This document shows, in pieces, positions 25,601 to 33,638 of a stretch of DNA of 33,638 nt; position 1 is the stretch's first letter; every line of letters starts with the position of its first letter. The stretch is from Didymodactylos carnosus (lineage: Eukaryota > Rotifera > Eurotatoria > Philodinida > Philodinidae): the NCBI GenBank assembly GCA_905250885.1, contig CAJNOQ010001278.1, forward strand, positions 1 through 33,638, given 5' to 3'. Position numbers and translations under genes: made by a program. The notes beneath the pieces are model-generated. The model searched no databases. It saw only the letters and a list, made by a program, of their open reading frames with translations, and was not told the DNA's origin.

Positions 25601-28600
25601 CGGTTTTGTCAGAGCACGTTGTTTAACTGCTTCATATTCGCCGCATATTCTACAAACACAATGTGTAGTTTTTTGGTTATAAAATTCTTATTATTAAGTT
25701 CTGAAATACGTACGATTGACATTCGTTTCTGTAATCATTGACCAATTTATCCAATAATGTTTGACGATGTTTTCTTGCTGCTTCAACAAGACTCGTCTTC
25801 AATTGTTCACTACTTGTTTGAATGAGATTAAATTCTACTGTTGTCGGTTCAAGCATTATTTGTTTCACAACAGAATTATATCGTTCAAATTCCTATAAGA
25901 TTCAATATTTATTCAGAGCTGCGCAAGTCAAGTCAAAAATGCCTCAAGTCAAGTTAAGTGTGACTTGACTTGAAAAAATTTGTTAGTGATTCTGACTCTG
26001 ACTCGACTTGGAAAAAGGGTTTTTCGACCTTTTGATTGATTTTTGATTTTGTTTGTCTCTTAAATCATTTCAAGAGCGCATTTTTTCGAATTTTTAATGC
26101 AAAGAAATGATATTAAAGATCTAAATAGAGTCATTTTCCATGCAGAGCTGGACAAATCAAGTTAAGACAGACTTGACTTGACCTGAGAAAAGTTTTTGGA
26201 TCTTTTGACTTGACTTGAGACTTGAAAAAGTCCTAACTTGCCCCATTCTACATTTATTCAATATTTCTAGAAGTATCTGTTCACTTACTTGTGTGTATTC
26301 ATCAAACGTATGATTTTCTGATATAAATTTTTGTACATCATCACTTGCTTGTCCATCTATCAAATAATTATATTTATCTTCATATGTTTTAAGTAATTGT
26401 AATGGTTCTTGAAAATAATATTCAGCTGATGTTTTTAAACTTTTATATGCTCTTTCAACAACGGTTTGTGTCACTCTTGTGTCCAACGGTACATTATCAT
26501 CACCACTTAAAAACGATTGCATAGTTGCTACTCTAGTACGATTTGGTCCATTAATTGAATGACCAATTTTATCCACGACATAATTTAATACGTCAACTAG
26601 AATACATAAGACAACATAGAATAATATCAATTTAATATTAAATATCTAAAAACTATACCTAATTCGTTAAATGTTGGTGAAAATTCAATTTGTTGTTTTC
26701 CTTTTGATTCATCTTCATTAAGCAATAAGTCTAATTTTAATATGGGTAAAAAATCTTGATTATCAGGACGAAAGAGTGAACACCAGACATCAATACTGCG
26801 TTCTAGTAAATCACGCAACTTAAATAAAGCAAGACCGATACAGAGTACATTTTTGAGATTAAATAATAAACTTACTTGATTTGACACAAGTGTGTTAACC
26901 GAATTAAAAAAATGGTCCATTTTTTCAGGTGTTGGAGTTATACCGGACACTTTGCCACTTTGAAAAATTTGACATATTAATGGAAAAAAGCCATTGCTTA
27001 AGTAATCTTCGGTACGTTCAATATCGCGAAGAATAAAACTTCTTAAATGAGGAAAATCTAATGGACCAAGTTGTCTAAACAGATGATAAAAGTTAAAAAC
27101 TAGTTTATTAGCCGATTCATACTATAATAGAAACCTTAATCGTTTGAAATCAATCATTAAACGTGGTGATAATGCTTTATCACATAATTCTAATACTTGT
27201 CGATGAGTTGGATGAACAATAAATAGAGTCTCTTTAATAGCATCACGATTTGCTTGAAATATATTTTCCCATGGACTGGAAAAGTCTAAACCACTAGAAT
27301 AAGAGCCGACAGTTATTTGATTAATAGTGTATTTTATGCTAATTTACATTGGTTCTACAGGTGGTGGTCCAGCGACTTCATCTTCCAATCCCTTGACTTT
27401 AGGCGCAATTAATACATGTTGCACTAAATATTCATAAATGAGTATGTATTGCTTATATTTTAACTATTTTGATTAATTAAACACTTACATTGACTTTTTT
27501 TCATACTATCTTCATACAATAATTTTGTTTCATTAATTATTTTTTTTATCACTGGCTGCATTGATACTCCTTCTCTGAGTTTTGGATCGATAAAATTTAG
27601 AATTCTAGTGAATGATTCATCTGCTACCGGTGTGATTGGTAAACTATGTACTCTATCTTTAAGAAACATGTAATTTGTCTAAAATGAAACGTGCAAAAGC
27701 CGATTATAATTGCAGCTCAACTTTAGTAATTCTTACTTTAAGCGAACGTTCTTCGCTAACACACTAAAATAGAGGAACAAATAAACCTATAGAATAAGAA
27801 TCAAAATATTTACTTATTTTATAACACATACAGTTTTAGGAAAACCAGGACTTGAAGGGCGTAAATTTTTCCCTCCATTTTTTTCTACAACGTCACGTTC
27901 GGATTGATGAGCATGTTCCAGACTAAAATTAAACGTTTTTAAAATTTTAGTTACATATAATAGGAAAAAATTACAAGTTTATTTCCAGTTAATTATACGA
28001 AAAGTGTTAATAATCAATAAGTTTTGAACTAGACCAAAAAATTTCATCCATTATAGTTATGTCATCTATCAACATCTCATGAAAAAACACATTGAGTTCA
28101 GGTTTTATCCTATTCTTCGTTTATGATGATAAAGAAAAATCAGTTTGCAGCTTTTCTGAATTTGAGAACAATAAAAAAAGCGATTACAAAAAAAATATCT
28201 TAAAATTTCTGTTGAGAATCGAAACGGATTGTGCTCATTTTTAATTTATGTATACAATTCATTCTTTTCATGCATTCACAAAAAAATAGTAATCGAGCAT
28301 GAAACAAAATTTTGATTTATTCAATTGAAAATGATGATGAATAATTAATTACAAAAATTTCAGAACAAAAGTGGAAAAAATATTGTAATATAATATGCTG
28401 TATTTTACTTACTGTCAATCTATCAAGCAGAGAGGATGTGTTAAGCACACAATCAAACCCAACAAATAGTAAGTTCTTAGTGAATTCGCTACAAGTGTTT
28501 GTTATTGCAGTTTAAAATCAGCTAAAGGTATTTCTTCTTTTCCTTTTTAGAATCCCGTTTGAGATAATTTAGTTTGATGGCAATTTTACACTGTATACGA

Positions 28601-29637
28601 TTAGTAAATAAACTTCCTCGTAAATATATTAAACTTTACTACGTAAATAAATTAAACTTTTTTACATTTTTTAAAGGCTTAGAACACTAAGAATTTATTT
28701 TTATAATTATTCGAGGCAAGAGAATACGCTTTCCTTAGTATTAACTACGTATCATATTCAAGCCTATCGAATGACTTACGAGTATCTTTAACTCAGGACG
28801 GTTTTTCTTTGTATATCGCACAACAGAATCGAACTATACATTTAGGAAAGTAAGCTCATCGTTAGAAAAGTTTATTATAAAAATTTCAGCTCGAAATGTG
28901 AAAGCGTTCAAAAGTTATAAGTAGTCCAAGATTAAAAAAACTGATACCATTTTTTCACGTTTGGTCAAGAATTTAGTAAGTTTTAAACTTTCAAAATCAC
29001 AATCATAGGTCGAAAATGATATAGATTCTGGATGTAGACATTTCCACCTGGACGCTGATACTCTTTAAGTCATACTTTGTTTATGGAAATTATGATTTAT
29101 GAGCAACTAGAGAGACTCCTTTAATACTCTTTTACGAAAACCTGAATAAAACTTTTCGATTTTTATATATCACATTCATTCCGCCATGGTGTCACCTGTT
29201 CATCGCTAGGTCTATAATGTCTTTCGTTGGCCTTTTAGAATCAAATAAAGATTTAAACTAAGTTTTCAACGACGAGGTTTTCTAAGGGTACTTTGACTCG
29301 TTTTTCGATCGGATCTTCATGTCATGCTTAAAAAATTATGGAAAAGTATGAATAATATGTCACACAGTATAAAGCGCACTTGTTGAAGCGTTTCTTCATT
29401 CTCTTTTATACGTGTGAGGGAGAAACAGTGTCTTTGCATAAGCAGTGCACTACACGTAGGCAGTACTTACACAATTTTCTTCAAAAGTGCATCTTGTTTA
29501 TCTCTCAATTTGAAATGGAATAAGACGGAATTTTGATATGGATTTTCGAAATAAGCGGGATGCCGTTGAATTTGAGGCAATGGGACTTTCGGTTTTCGTC
29601 TTGCAGTTGGACCATCAGCAATACCATTGTGGTTCAT
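9335..29637 (-). CDS. DNAH3/7/12: Axonemal dynein heavy chain, inner-arm DNAH3/7/12 type (62 exons)
   Basis: Motor subunit of a ciliary inner dynein arm: it uses ATP to slide axonemal doublet microtubules. ATG at 29637 (an in-frame stop lies just upstream), stop at 9335-9337. Spliced length is about 3,997 or 4,017 residues depending on which of two alternative exons is used, matching the single-headed inner-arm clade. Seen in order: N-terminal tail, linker, AAA1 GPAGTGKT with [11 protein letters not shown]2, AAA3 GPTGTGKS with [11 protein letters not shown]4 GVGGSGRQS, coiled-coil stalk with microtubule-binding tip, AAA5-AAA6, and a C-terminal domain ending [14 protein letters not shown]...LCQLDD. 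The C-terminus and length favour DNAH3/7/12 over DNAH1/6 or outer-arm chains; I cannot pick one paralogue. Exon phases agree throughout, so it appears intact. Exon positions are given in the segment entries. Most introns are 54-85 bases. Confidence 0.95.
13704..15400 (-). other. Dynein stalk coiled coils and microtubule-binding domain
   Basis: Exons 14924-15400, 14804-14848, 14581-14749, 14290-14513, 14128-14228, 13704-14067. Coiled coil 1 ([19 protein letters not shown] and the [12 protein letters not shown] region) leads to the tip: [38 protein letters not shown], then [27 protein letters not shown], and coiled coil 2 ([21 protein letters not shown]). The tip contacts the microtubule and the stalk relays registry shifts to the ring. 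All key blocks are present. Confidence 0.9.
15481..18154 (-). other. Dynein AAA3-AAA4
   Basis: Exons 17962-18154, 17790-17902, 17560-17726, 17308-17500, 17036-17241, 16904-16978, 16643-16733, 16399-16577, 16150-16337, 15744-15920, 15481-15680. The AAA3 P-loop VGPTGTGKS is split by the intron 17903-17961 after the codon for Thr (residue about 1942); Walker B is [11 protein letters not shown]. The AAA4 P-loop is [15 protein letters not shown] (residue about 2307; Arg for Lys is usual in axonemal AAA4), with Walker [10 protein letters not shown]. Both regulatory nucleotide sites look intact. Confidence 0.9.
18221..20400 (-). other. Dynein AAA1-AAA2
   Basis: Exons: end of 20054-21266, then 19291-19982, 19040-19226, 18942-18979 (38-base microexon), 18624-18786, 18221-18558. 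AAA1, the main ATPase, has Walker [11 protein letters not shown] at residue about 1300 and Walker [10 protein letters not shown], followed by ITMNPG(Y)[12 protein letters not shown]2 has [22 protein letters not shown] and [12 protein letters not shown]. The AAA2 P-loop reads GEPFAPKS (residue about 1580), where related dyneins have GEPFGGKT/S, so the glycines before the lysine are replaced by Ala-Pro. AAA2 normally binds but does not turn over nucleotide, so the motor may tolerate this. Confidence 0.9.
20400..22600 (-). other. Dynein linker region (residues about 807-1270)
   Basis: Exons 22462-22600, 22156-22403, 21879-22073 and the first two-thirds of 20054-21266. The linker swings across the AAA ring to produce the power stroke. 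Diagnostic blocks are visible in order: [78 protein letters not shown]. These are hallmark dynein linker sequences. The 1,213-base exon 20054-21266 is the largest of the gene. Confidence 0.9.
21267..21878 (-). other. Long dynein intron (612 bases)
   Basis: It separates ...EKDTH from VMAATSL, with GTATGT donor and TAG acceptor. It is about ten times the typical intron here. No terminal repeats or coding frame were recognised, so an old insertion is likely but not shown. Confidence 0.6.
22706..22815 (-). other. Dynein alternative exon 17b
   Basis: 110 bases with a strong acceptor (pyrimidine tract then TTACAG) and donor GTATCT. Entered in phase 1 directly from exon 16 (G|AC gives Asp) and left in phase 0. 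It encodes about 37 residues ending [17 protein letters not shown] before EYLPVIS. Its C-terminal part occupies the same place as [15 protein letters not shown] of the upstream alternative exon. The better splice signals suggest that this is the main form. Confidence 0.7.
22997..23166 (-). other. Dynein alternative exon 17a (acidic)
   Basis: 170 bases, entered in phase 1 from exon 16 (G|GT) and left in phase 0 at AAG before GTTCGC. It encodes about 57 residues: basic KKRMEEE start, an acidic stretch (DDKDEDERE), then [15 protein letters not shown]. Joined to exon 19 (22462-22600) it gives ...[18 protein letters not shown] in frame. Joined to 22706-22815 it would shift the frame into a stop. 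It therefore looks like one of two mutually exclusive exons. The donor GTTCGC is weak, so low-level use, or intron status, is possible. Confidence 0.55.
23654..24628 (-). other. Long dynein intron (975 bases) carrying a MITE
   Basis: It separates EWINQ from EEVQFKMA. The excess length is partly explained by the element at 24103-24412; the remaining AT-rich sequence shows nothing recognisable. Confidence 0.65.
24103..24412. mobile_element. hAT-like MITE inside a dynein intron
   Basis: The ends are exact inverted repeats: TAGAGATGTGCA (24103-24114) and TGCACATCTCTA (24401-24412). CGGGTAC-type subterminal motifs follow on both sides. The 310-bp unit has no coding capacity. The terminal motif looks like hAT-family non-autonomous elements; no exact 8-bp target duplication is visible, so the class is tentative. 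Confidence 0.55.
25031..25513 (-). other. Long dynein intron (483 bases)
   Basis: It separates LMQRIK from EMQRQMEYL (phase 0). It is higher in GC than neighbouring introns over about 25180-25490. No terminal repeats were identified; an insertion is possible. Confidence 0.5.
25915..26250. repeat. CAAGTCAAGTC / GACTTGACTTG repeat in a dynein intron
   Basis: Within the 396-base intron 25893-26288, two related segments each start with CAGAGCTG (25916 and 26144) and contain many copies of CAAGTCAAG and its complement CTTGACTTG. They look like two truncated or nested copies of one small element built from this self-complementary unit. No coding frame. Confidence 0.55.
27923..29470 (-). other. First dynein intron (1,548 bases)
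   Basis: It lies after the 56-residue first coding exon, with donor GTAAGT at 29470 and acceptor TAG at 27923. It is by far the longest intron. First introns often hold regulatory sites, but I recognise no motif, RNA or repeat in it. Confidence 0.65.
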
Positions 29638-30006
29638 GATGATGATGATATAGAGATCCTAAGAATCTAAATTGTAAAATGATTGATGATATTACGTAAG
29701 ATTAACAATGAAAGCAGCTCTTTTCCAAGTAGAAAATGCGCGAATAATTGTAATATTTTGTCCAGTTCAAACAGGTGTTAACGTCGCCATTGTAAATGTT
29801 AAATAGTCTTCGTAACTAAGAAACAAACGCACATTGTTCTGCAAAAGAAACAGCCAGAGAGGAGAAACGTAACTCTTTTCAATAGATTGGGTAAGTCAAA
29901 ATTTTAAATCTGATTCGTAATTTAATTAACTACTCTGTAACAGAAATGTCGCTCTAAGTGTCTACGTCGCTGTATGAGCAATAACGACGAAAAGCGGTCA
30001 AAATAA
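29638..30006. promoter_or_regulatory. Upstream region of the dynein gene
   Basis: This interval should hold the dynein 5' UTR and promoter. I found no clear TATA box and no full RFX X-box, the usual ciliary-gene site, by eye. A run of ATC triplets precedes the start codon. Confidence 0.3.
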
Positions 30007-30423
30007 GTGTCCGATACTTTTTCTTTCGACAATAGCAAGCGTCAACGTACTTTCGGCTTGATAGGCGCTAACATCCCACGATTGCCGGTTGAAAAACACT
30101 TAAACATTTATCTTGATCGTATACAACCGCACGTGTCACTATTCAATTTTCGATGTTCTTGTACCTGGCTGGAGATTTCACGTCAATTCACTTGCATTGA
30201 GTCAGCCAAATGCTTGTACAACTACTTAAGGAGCAAATTCAGAGTACCTGTAAGTAAAATCACTTATGGAAAACGACTAGAGACTGTCCTCATTCCTTGT
30301 ATCAAGCACCTTTTCAAGCACTTGTCGTCAAGTACATTCAATAGGGTAGGAAACACATTTTTCAAACAGCAAAATGCCGCGATTTATGGCATCCACATAT
30401 ACTGGATAAAAAGTTTATCTTAA
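30007..30423 (+). CDS. Doubtful open frame, 138 codons, no ATG
   Basis: An open frame begins with GTG immediately after an in-frame TAA and contains no internal methionine, so it cannot be a simple gene. The preceding AATAAG could be a splice acceptor, and CCT|GTAAGT at about 30249-30254 is a good splice donor, so 30008-30249 might be an internal or terminal exon of an unannotated gene. The encoded segment is cysteine- and aromatic-rich (FNFRCSCTWLEISRQF) but I recognise no family. It may equally be chance. Confidence 0.2.
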   Translation: MSDTFSFDNSKRQRTFGLIGANIPRLPVEKHLNIYLDRIQPHVSLFNFRCSCTWLEISRQFTCIESAKCLYNYLRSKFRVPVSKITYGKRLETVLIPCIKHLFKHLSSSTFNRVGNTFFKQQNAAIYGIHIYWIKSLS

Positions 30424-31484
30424 AAATAAAATACTAGGTTCACAAAACATATTGACATTTCAGAACGGATTTATGCGACAAATGGATTACTGTAGAATAC
30501 TCTCTGGGACGACTACAAAATGTGCACACGATACATCGTGACTCAGAAATTTTCCTGGTGTCGGTTAGGCCGCCCACTCTATCCTGAGATGGATATCTCA
30601 GTAACTGTTATTGGTTTTAGATTACAGAGTCGAAATTCTGCTTTATTCTCGTGCTTTTTTTGAATGTTAAAGTTATAACTAAATTATTCGTGTTTTTGAA
30701 TAAAACTGAGCAATTATATGAGACAATATGTCCGAAACGACAGATTACGTAGTATACTTGGCAGATTATGTCATATTTGGGTTTGGTAAAAATCGATCCT
30801 GTCGATTAACGAACCCATACTTGTTAAGTTTAGAGCGTGAAAGCAACATAGTAGCACGTGCTAATATATTTTAGGCATCATGTAATGAAGATCTTATTTT
30901 GAGTTATTTATGTTGTTGTTTAATAATACTAAAATCAAAGCCAACTTGTACTCAATAATCCCTTTGAAAAACATATTAAGAGAGCTTTTTTACTCGTACA
31001 CATCGGGGTTTCAGCTATAATTCGATAAATGAAGGATATTTACAAAAATTACTTTGAAATATAAAAGGAGAAAAAGAAAAATCGGATATTTGAATAGAAT
31101 CACAAACGTTGTAACTTCTATTCAATCATATAAGTACTTTTTGAGAACAAGTTCTTCTCATATACCTTTTTCTATAATCAGAAAAAAAACTGTCATATAA
31201 AAACTACATCCTCTTATATTTTCTTATTAACAAAAATAGAGATCAAGTACCAATTAGACGACGTGTATAATCATGTAATAATTAATTCATTATTTTTCAA
31301 ATGTTTTCATTACAATCCTGATCTGCACAAATTGATACGGAGACAAATATTACAATATGGCTAGAAGGAAAAGTTGTGTATCGTGTACGTATCACATAAT
31401 AGTAATCATTAAACACTTTCATGTAATTTCATCCTTGTTTTGATTGATTATTAAAATTGAGGACCATATAAATCGATCAGGCAA
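30424..31484. other. Non-coding interval
   Basis: AT-rich sequence with no gene, RNA or clear repeat that I can support. Confidence 0.5.
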
Positions 31485-32240
31485 TACTATTCGTTCATAA
31501 AATGAATGATCCCCGACATATTTCGAATAATTTTTTAATGGAAAGGGCTAGAACGATGTGATTTCTACTATTGAATAGAGGAGCTGATGGAAAGTGAAAC
31601 TATGAAAAACTCAGATCTCTAGATGAGGTTTACCATGGCAAAATTTTCAAAACAAAGCACGGAAGCTGTCCACTTTTAGGAAAAAAGGAATTTTAAATTT
31701 CAAAATGTTGATTCTATCCTCTAAAGTGTGCTATTTAAAACTATGCAAGTTCCAGATCTCTGTCTCTTTTGGTTCAGGCATTTTCCGAGGACCTACCTAT
31801 CGCTAGGCTAAAATTCACGTTTGGGAGCTACCAAAGCACATGGAACATAGGTTATCGCCTCTTCTTGCTCTTGTGGCAATGTTGGTTTGTCGGGAAAAAT
31901 TCAAGAATCTCGTAAAAATCTATACTAGGTAAAATAATAGCCTATTTTGTCTGTTTTCACGTAAAACTAAAAAATTCATAACTCACTCAGAATCGATCGC
32001 ACCTATGTCAGAATACCAAGGTATATTCTATTTTATCGGCTCAAATACGATTCTATAGTTGAAATTAGTAAAAAATGTTCTCTGCCCACCGAAGACCTCT
32101 AGAAAACCTTCACAAAAACCGAAGTAGTTTCTAAAATCTGCATTGAACTGCATGATATAGTGTGGATAGCATAGAGTACCCTCGGAAAATGCGTGGAACT
32201 CCTGAACCAAAAGAGACAGAGATCTGGAACTTGCATAGTA

Positions 32241-32390
32241 TTAAAGAGCACACTTTAGAGGNCTCTCTTTCTCTCTCTCTGTTCTACTCTCACGTGAAAT
32301 AAGTAAATATGTGAGTACAAGTTATTCAGAAGCAAAAACATACGTAATTTTCTTGAAAATGACCTACTTTTAAAGAGCACACTTTAGAGG
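32241..32390. repeat. 21-bp direct duplication flanking the N-containing insertion
   Basis: TTAAAGAGCACACTTTAGAG plus one G occurs at 32241-32261 and again at 32370-32390. Between them lie a single N (32262) and 32263-32371. The intact left arm of the surrounding foldback element shows the undisturbed order without this interruption. Confidence 0.8.
32263..32371 (+). repeat. 109-bp exact direct repeat, copy 1
   Basis: Starts with a CTCTCTTTCTCTCT tract directly after the N and ends CCTACTTTT. Identical, by base-by-base reading, to 33530-33638 at an offset of 1,267 bases. Confidence 0.85.
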
Positions 32391-32623
32391 ATAGAATCAA
32401 CATTTTGAAATTTAAAATCTCTTTTTTCCCTAAAAGCGGACAGCTTGCGGACTTTGTTTTGAAAGGTCTACCATGGTAAACCTCATCTAGAGATCTGAGT
32501 TTTTCATAGTTTCACTTTCCATCAGCTCCTCTATTCAATAGTAGAAACCACATCGTTCTAGCCCTTTCCGTTAAAAAATTATTCGAAAAATGTCGGGGAT
32601 CATTCTTTTTTTGAACAGATAGT

Positions 32624-33529
32624 AATTAATGATACTCCTTCGAATTAAAATGACGATTATTTACAACAGATAGTTAGTTTTGGATGATTTAGTCTCTCAT
32701 AATGAGTAATTCTTCATGTCATGATGCTATTGCACATAGTATATTTATTAATACATTGAATATCTATAGTGGATATCAGAACTTTTTACTTAATATGATA
32801 TAAAACTAAAAAAGTTACCATAAGTATTTCTTATTTGACTTTATTGTGATTATATGTATATCTACACGAAAAGTAATATTTGAGCTTTCTTTCTATTTTG
32901 TTTTTATACGATGTATTGAGTATTCTAGACCTTCTAATTTTTAATTTGAAACGAAATAACTTCTCTGTTTATTGTTACGTTAATCAATTTTGGAGATTAC
33001 AAGAGTTATTTTGGTATATTCGATTGCAGCTATTATATTGTTTCTCACCATCGTAGATTGTTGATTTTCTCCGATCAACAATTATTGTGTGCAATAAAAG
33101 TCCCTCACCATAAGAAATAATTCCAAAAAAAGCAAAACAGAAAAGACAAAAGAAACACAGAAAGAAATATATTTGAGACGTTTGTATTTTCATGTTTTAT
33201 TATCAGAGCAATCAGTTTCTTGTTCTTCTTATTATAACAGAAGGTATTGAGATGTATGTTGTATGTGAGAAAGAACAGGACAACTATTATTTATTATTAT
33301 GTACAAAGAAGAAAGTTTCTTTTATTGTACAAATCTTACAGCAGCATCAGAAATAACAAGAAAAGGAGAACAAATTTTTAACGATTTCTTTCCATCATAT
33401 AGTCGAAAAGAAGAAAAAAATCAAAAATATAACTTGGCTCAATCGACGTACCATACCGTATATATTTGCGTTATTGATTCGAAATAAAAATCAAAAATTT
33501 TCAAATTTTAACAGAAGAAAAACGTCTTT
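32624..33529. other. Non-coding interval between foldback element and terminal repeat
   Basis: AT-rich; two short open frames (about 60-70 codons near 32984 and 33299) have no recognisable content. Nothing else supported. Confidence 0.45.
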
Positions 33530-33638
33530 CTCTCTTTCTCTCTCTCTGTTCTACTCTCACGTGAAATAAGTAAATATGTGAGTACAAGTTATTCAGAAGC
33601 AAAAACATACGTAATTTTCTTGAAAATGACCTACTTTT
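33530..33638 (+). repeat. 109-bp exact direct repeat, copy 2 (ends at the window edge)
   Basis: Same sequence as 32263-32371. It begins exactly where the post-N sequence begins and stops at the last base of the window, which suggests a shared contig-end overlap and not a biological boundary. Confidence 0.85.

Larger units (their letters stand above)
23250..29637 (-). other. Dynein exons 1-16: N-terminal tail (residues 1 to about 770)
   Basis: Exons, 5' to 3': 29471-29637, 27832-27922, 27737-27763, 27489-27678, 27348-27423, 27135-27293, 26876-27074, 26659-26818, 26289-26596, 25714-25892, 25514-25649, 24905-25030, 24629-24835, 23590-23653, 23472-23529, 23250-23413. The tail binds light/intermediate chains and the doublet. 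It starts MNHNGIADG, includes a basic proline-rich patch, then helical tail sequence, and ends with the [11 protein letters not shown] and WMDGSFLDL blocks that precede the linker in axonemal dyneins. Exon 3 (27 bases) is a microexon. Exon 16 ends in phase 1. Confidence 0.85.
31485..32623. mobile_element. Large foldback element with about 310-bp inverted arms
   Basis: The left arm 31485 to about 31795 matches the reverse complement of the right arm (about 32180-32261 and 32391-32623) at roughly 90% or better by eye. Landmarks include AGATCTCTAGATGAGGTTTACC and its complement, and GAATGATCCCCGACAT at the outer ends. The central 31796-32180 is unique and codes for nothing recognisable. The right arm is broken at 32262-32390 by sequence that the left arm lacks. 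No transposase, so it is non-autonomous; family unknown. Confidence 0.75.

Noticed and set aside
29638..30006. RFX X-box upstream of the dynein gene
   Set aside because: Only half-site-like matches were found; no full RYYNYY-N(1-3)-RRNRAC site seen.
32241..32390. Real transposon insertion with a 21-bp target-site duplication
   Set aside because: The lone N and the identity with the window end make an assembly artefact more likely; the biological reading is kept only as an alternative.
1..33638. CRISPR array, tRNA or rRNA genes, viral genes, toxin genes
   Set aside because: No regularly spaced repeats, no cloverleaf or rRNA sequence noticed by eye, and no viral or toxin motif; the window is eukaryotic nuclear DNA.

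Overview
This is a eukaryotic, AT-rich stretch of nuclear DNA dominated by one gene. On the minus strand, from 29637 down to 9335, lies a complete axonemal dynein heavy chain of the single-headed inner-arm DNAH3/7/12 type. I could trace it through 62 exons with GT...AG introns, and the reading phase agrees at every junction except one. That exception is resolved by treating two neighbouring exons (22997-23166 and 22706-22815) as alternatives, giving proteins of about 4,017 or 3,997 residues, the normal size for this clade. Most introns are only 54-85 bases. Tiny introns, low GC, many small palindromic transposon relics and a possible foreign single-exon gene fit a bdelloid rotifer (Adineta/Rotaria type) best, but that assignment is inference.

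Layout. 1-1308: decayed 5' part of a non-LTR (LINE) retrotransposon reading leftwards, with gag-like ORF1. 1525-1868: short element with perfect 26-bp terminal inverted repeats. 1974-2546: intact plus-strand single-exon gene of unknown function. 2617-3060: near-perfect foldback element. 3061-9230: non-coding DNA with a nested inverted-repeat structure at 4902-6278 and a cluster of a palindromic decamer. 9231-29637: the dynein gene with its poly(A) signal; five introns of about 400-1550 bases break the small-intron pattern, and at least two of these carry repeat insertions. 29638-31484: upstream non-coding DNA with one doubtful open frame. 31485-32623: large foldback element with roughly 310-bp arms. 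32262: a single N that marks an assembly join; the 109 bases after it recur exactly as the last 109 bases of the window.

The dynein is the only gene here with a confident role: a ciliary motor with linker, AAA1-AAA6 ring, coiled-coil stalk and microtubule-binding tip. There is no operon-like or multi-gene system; the strongest new biological lead is the pair of apparently mutually exclusive exons just before the dynein linker. Exon coordinates were derived by eye from splice signals and reading phase, so individual ends could be off by a few bases.
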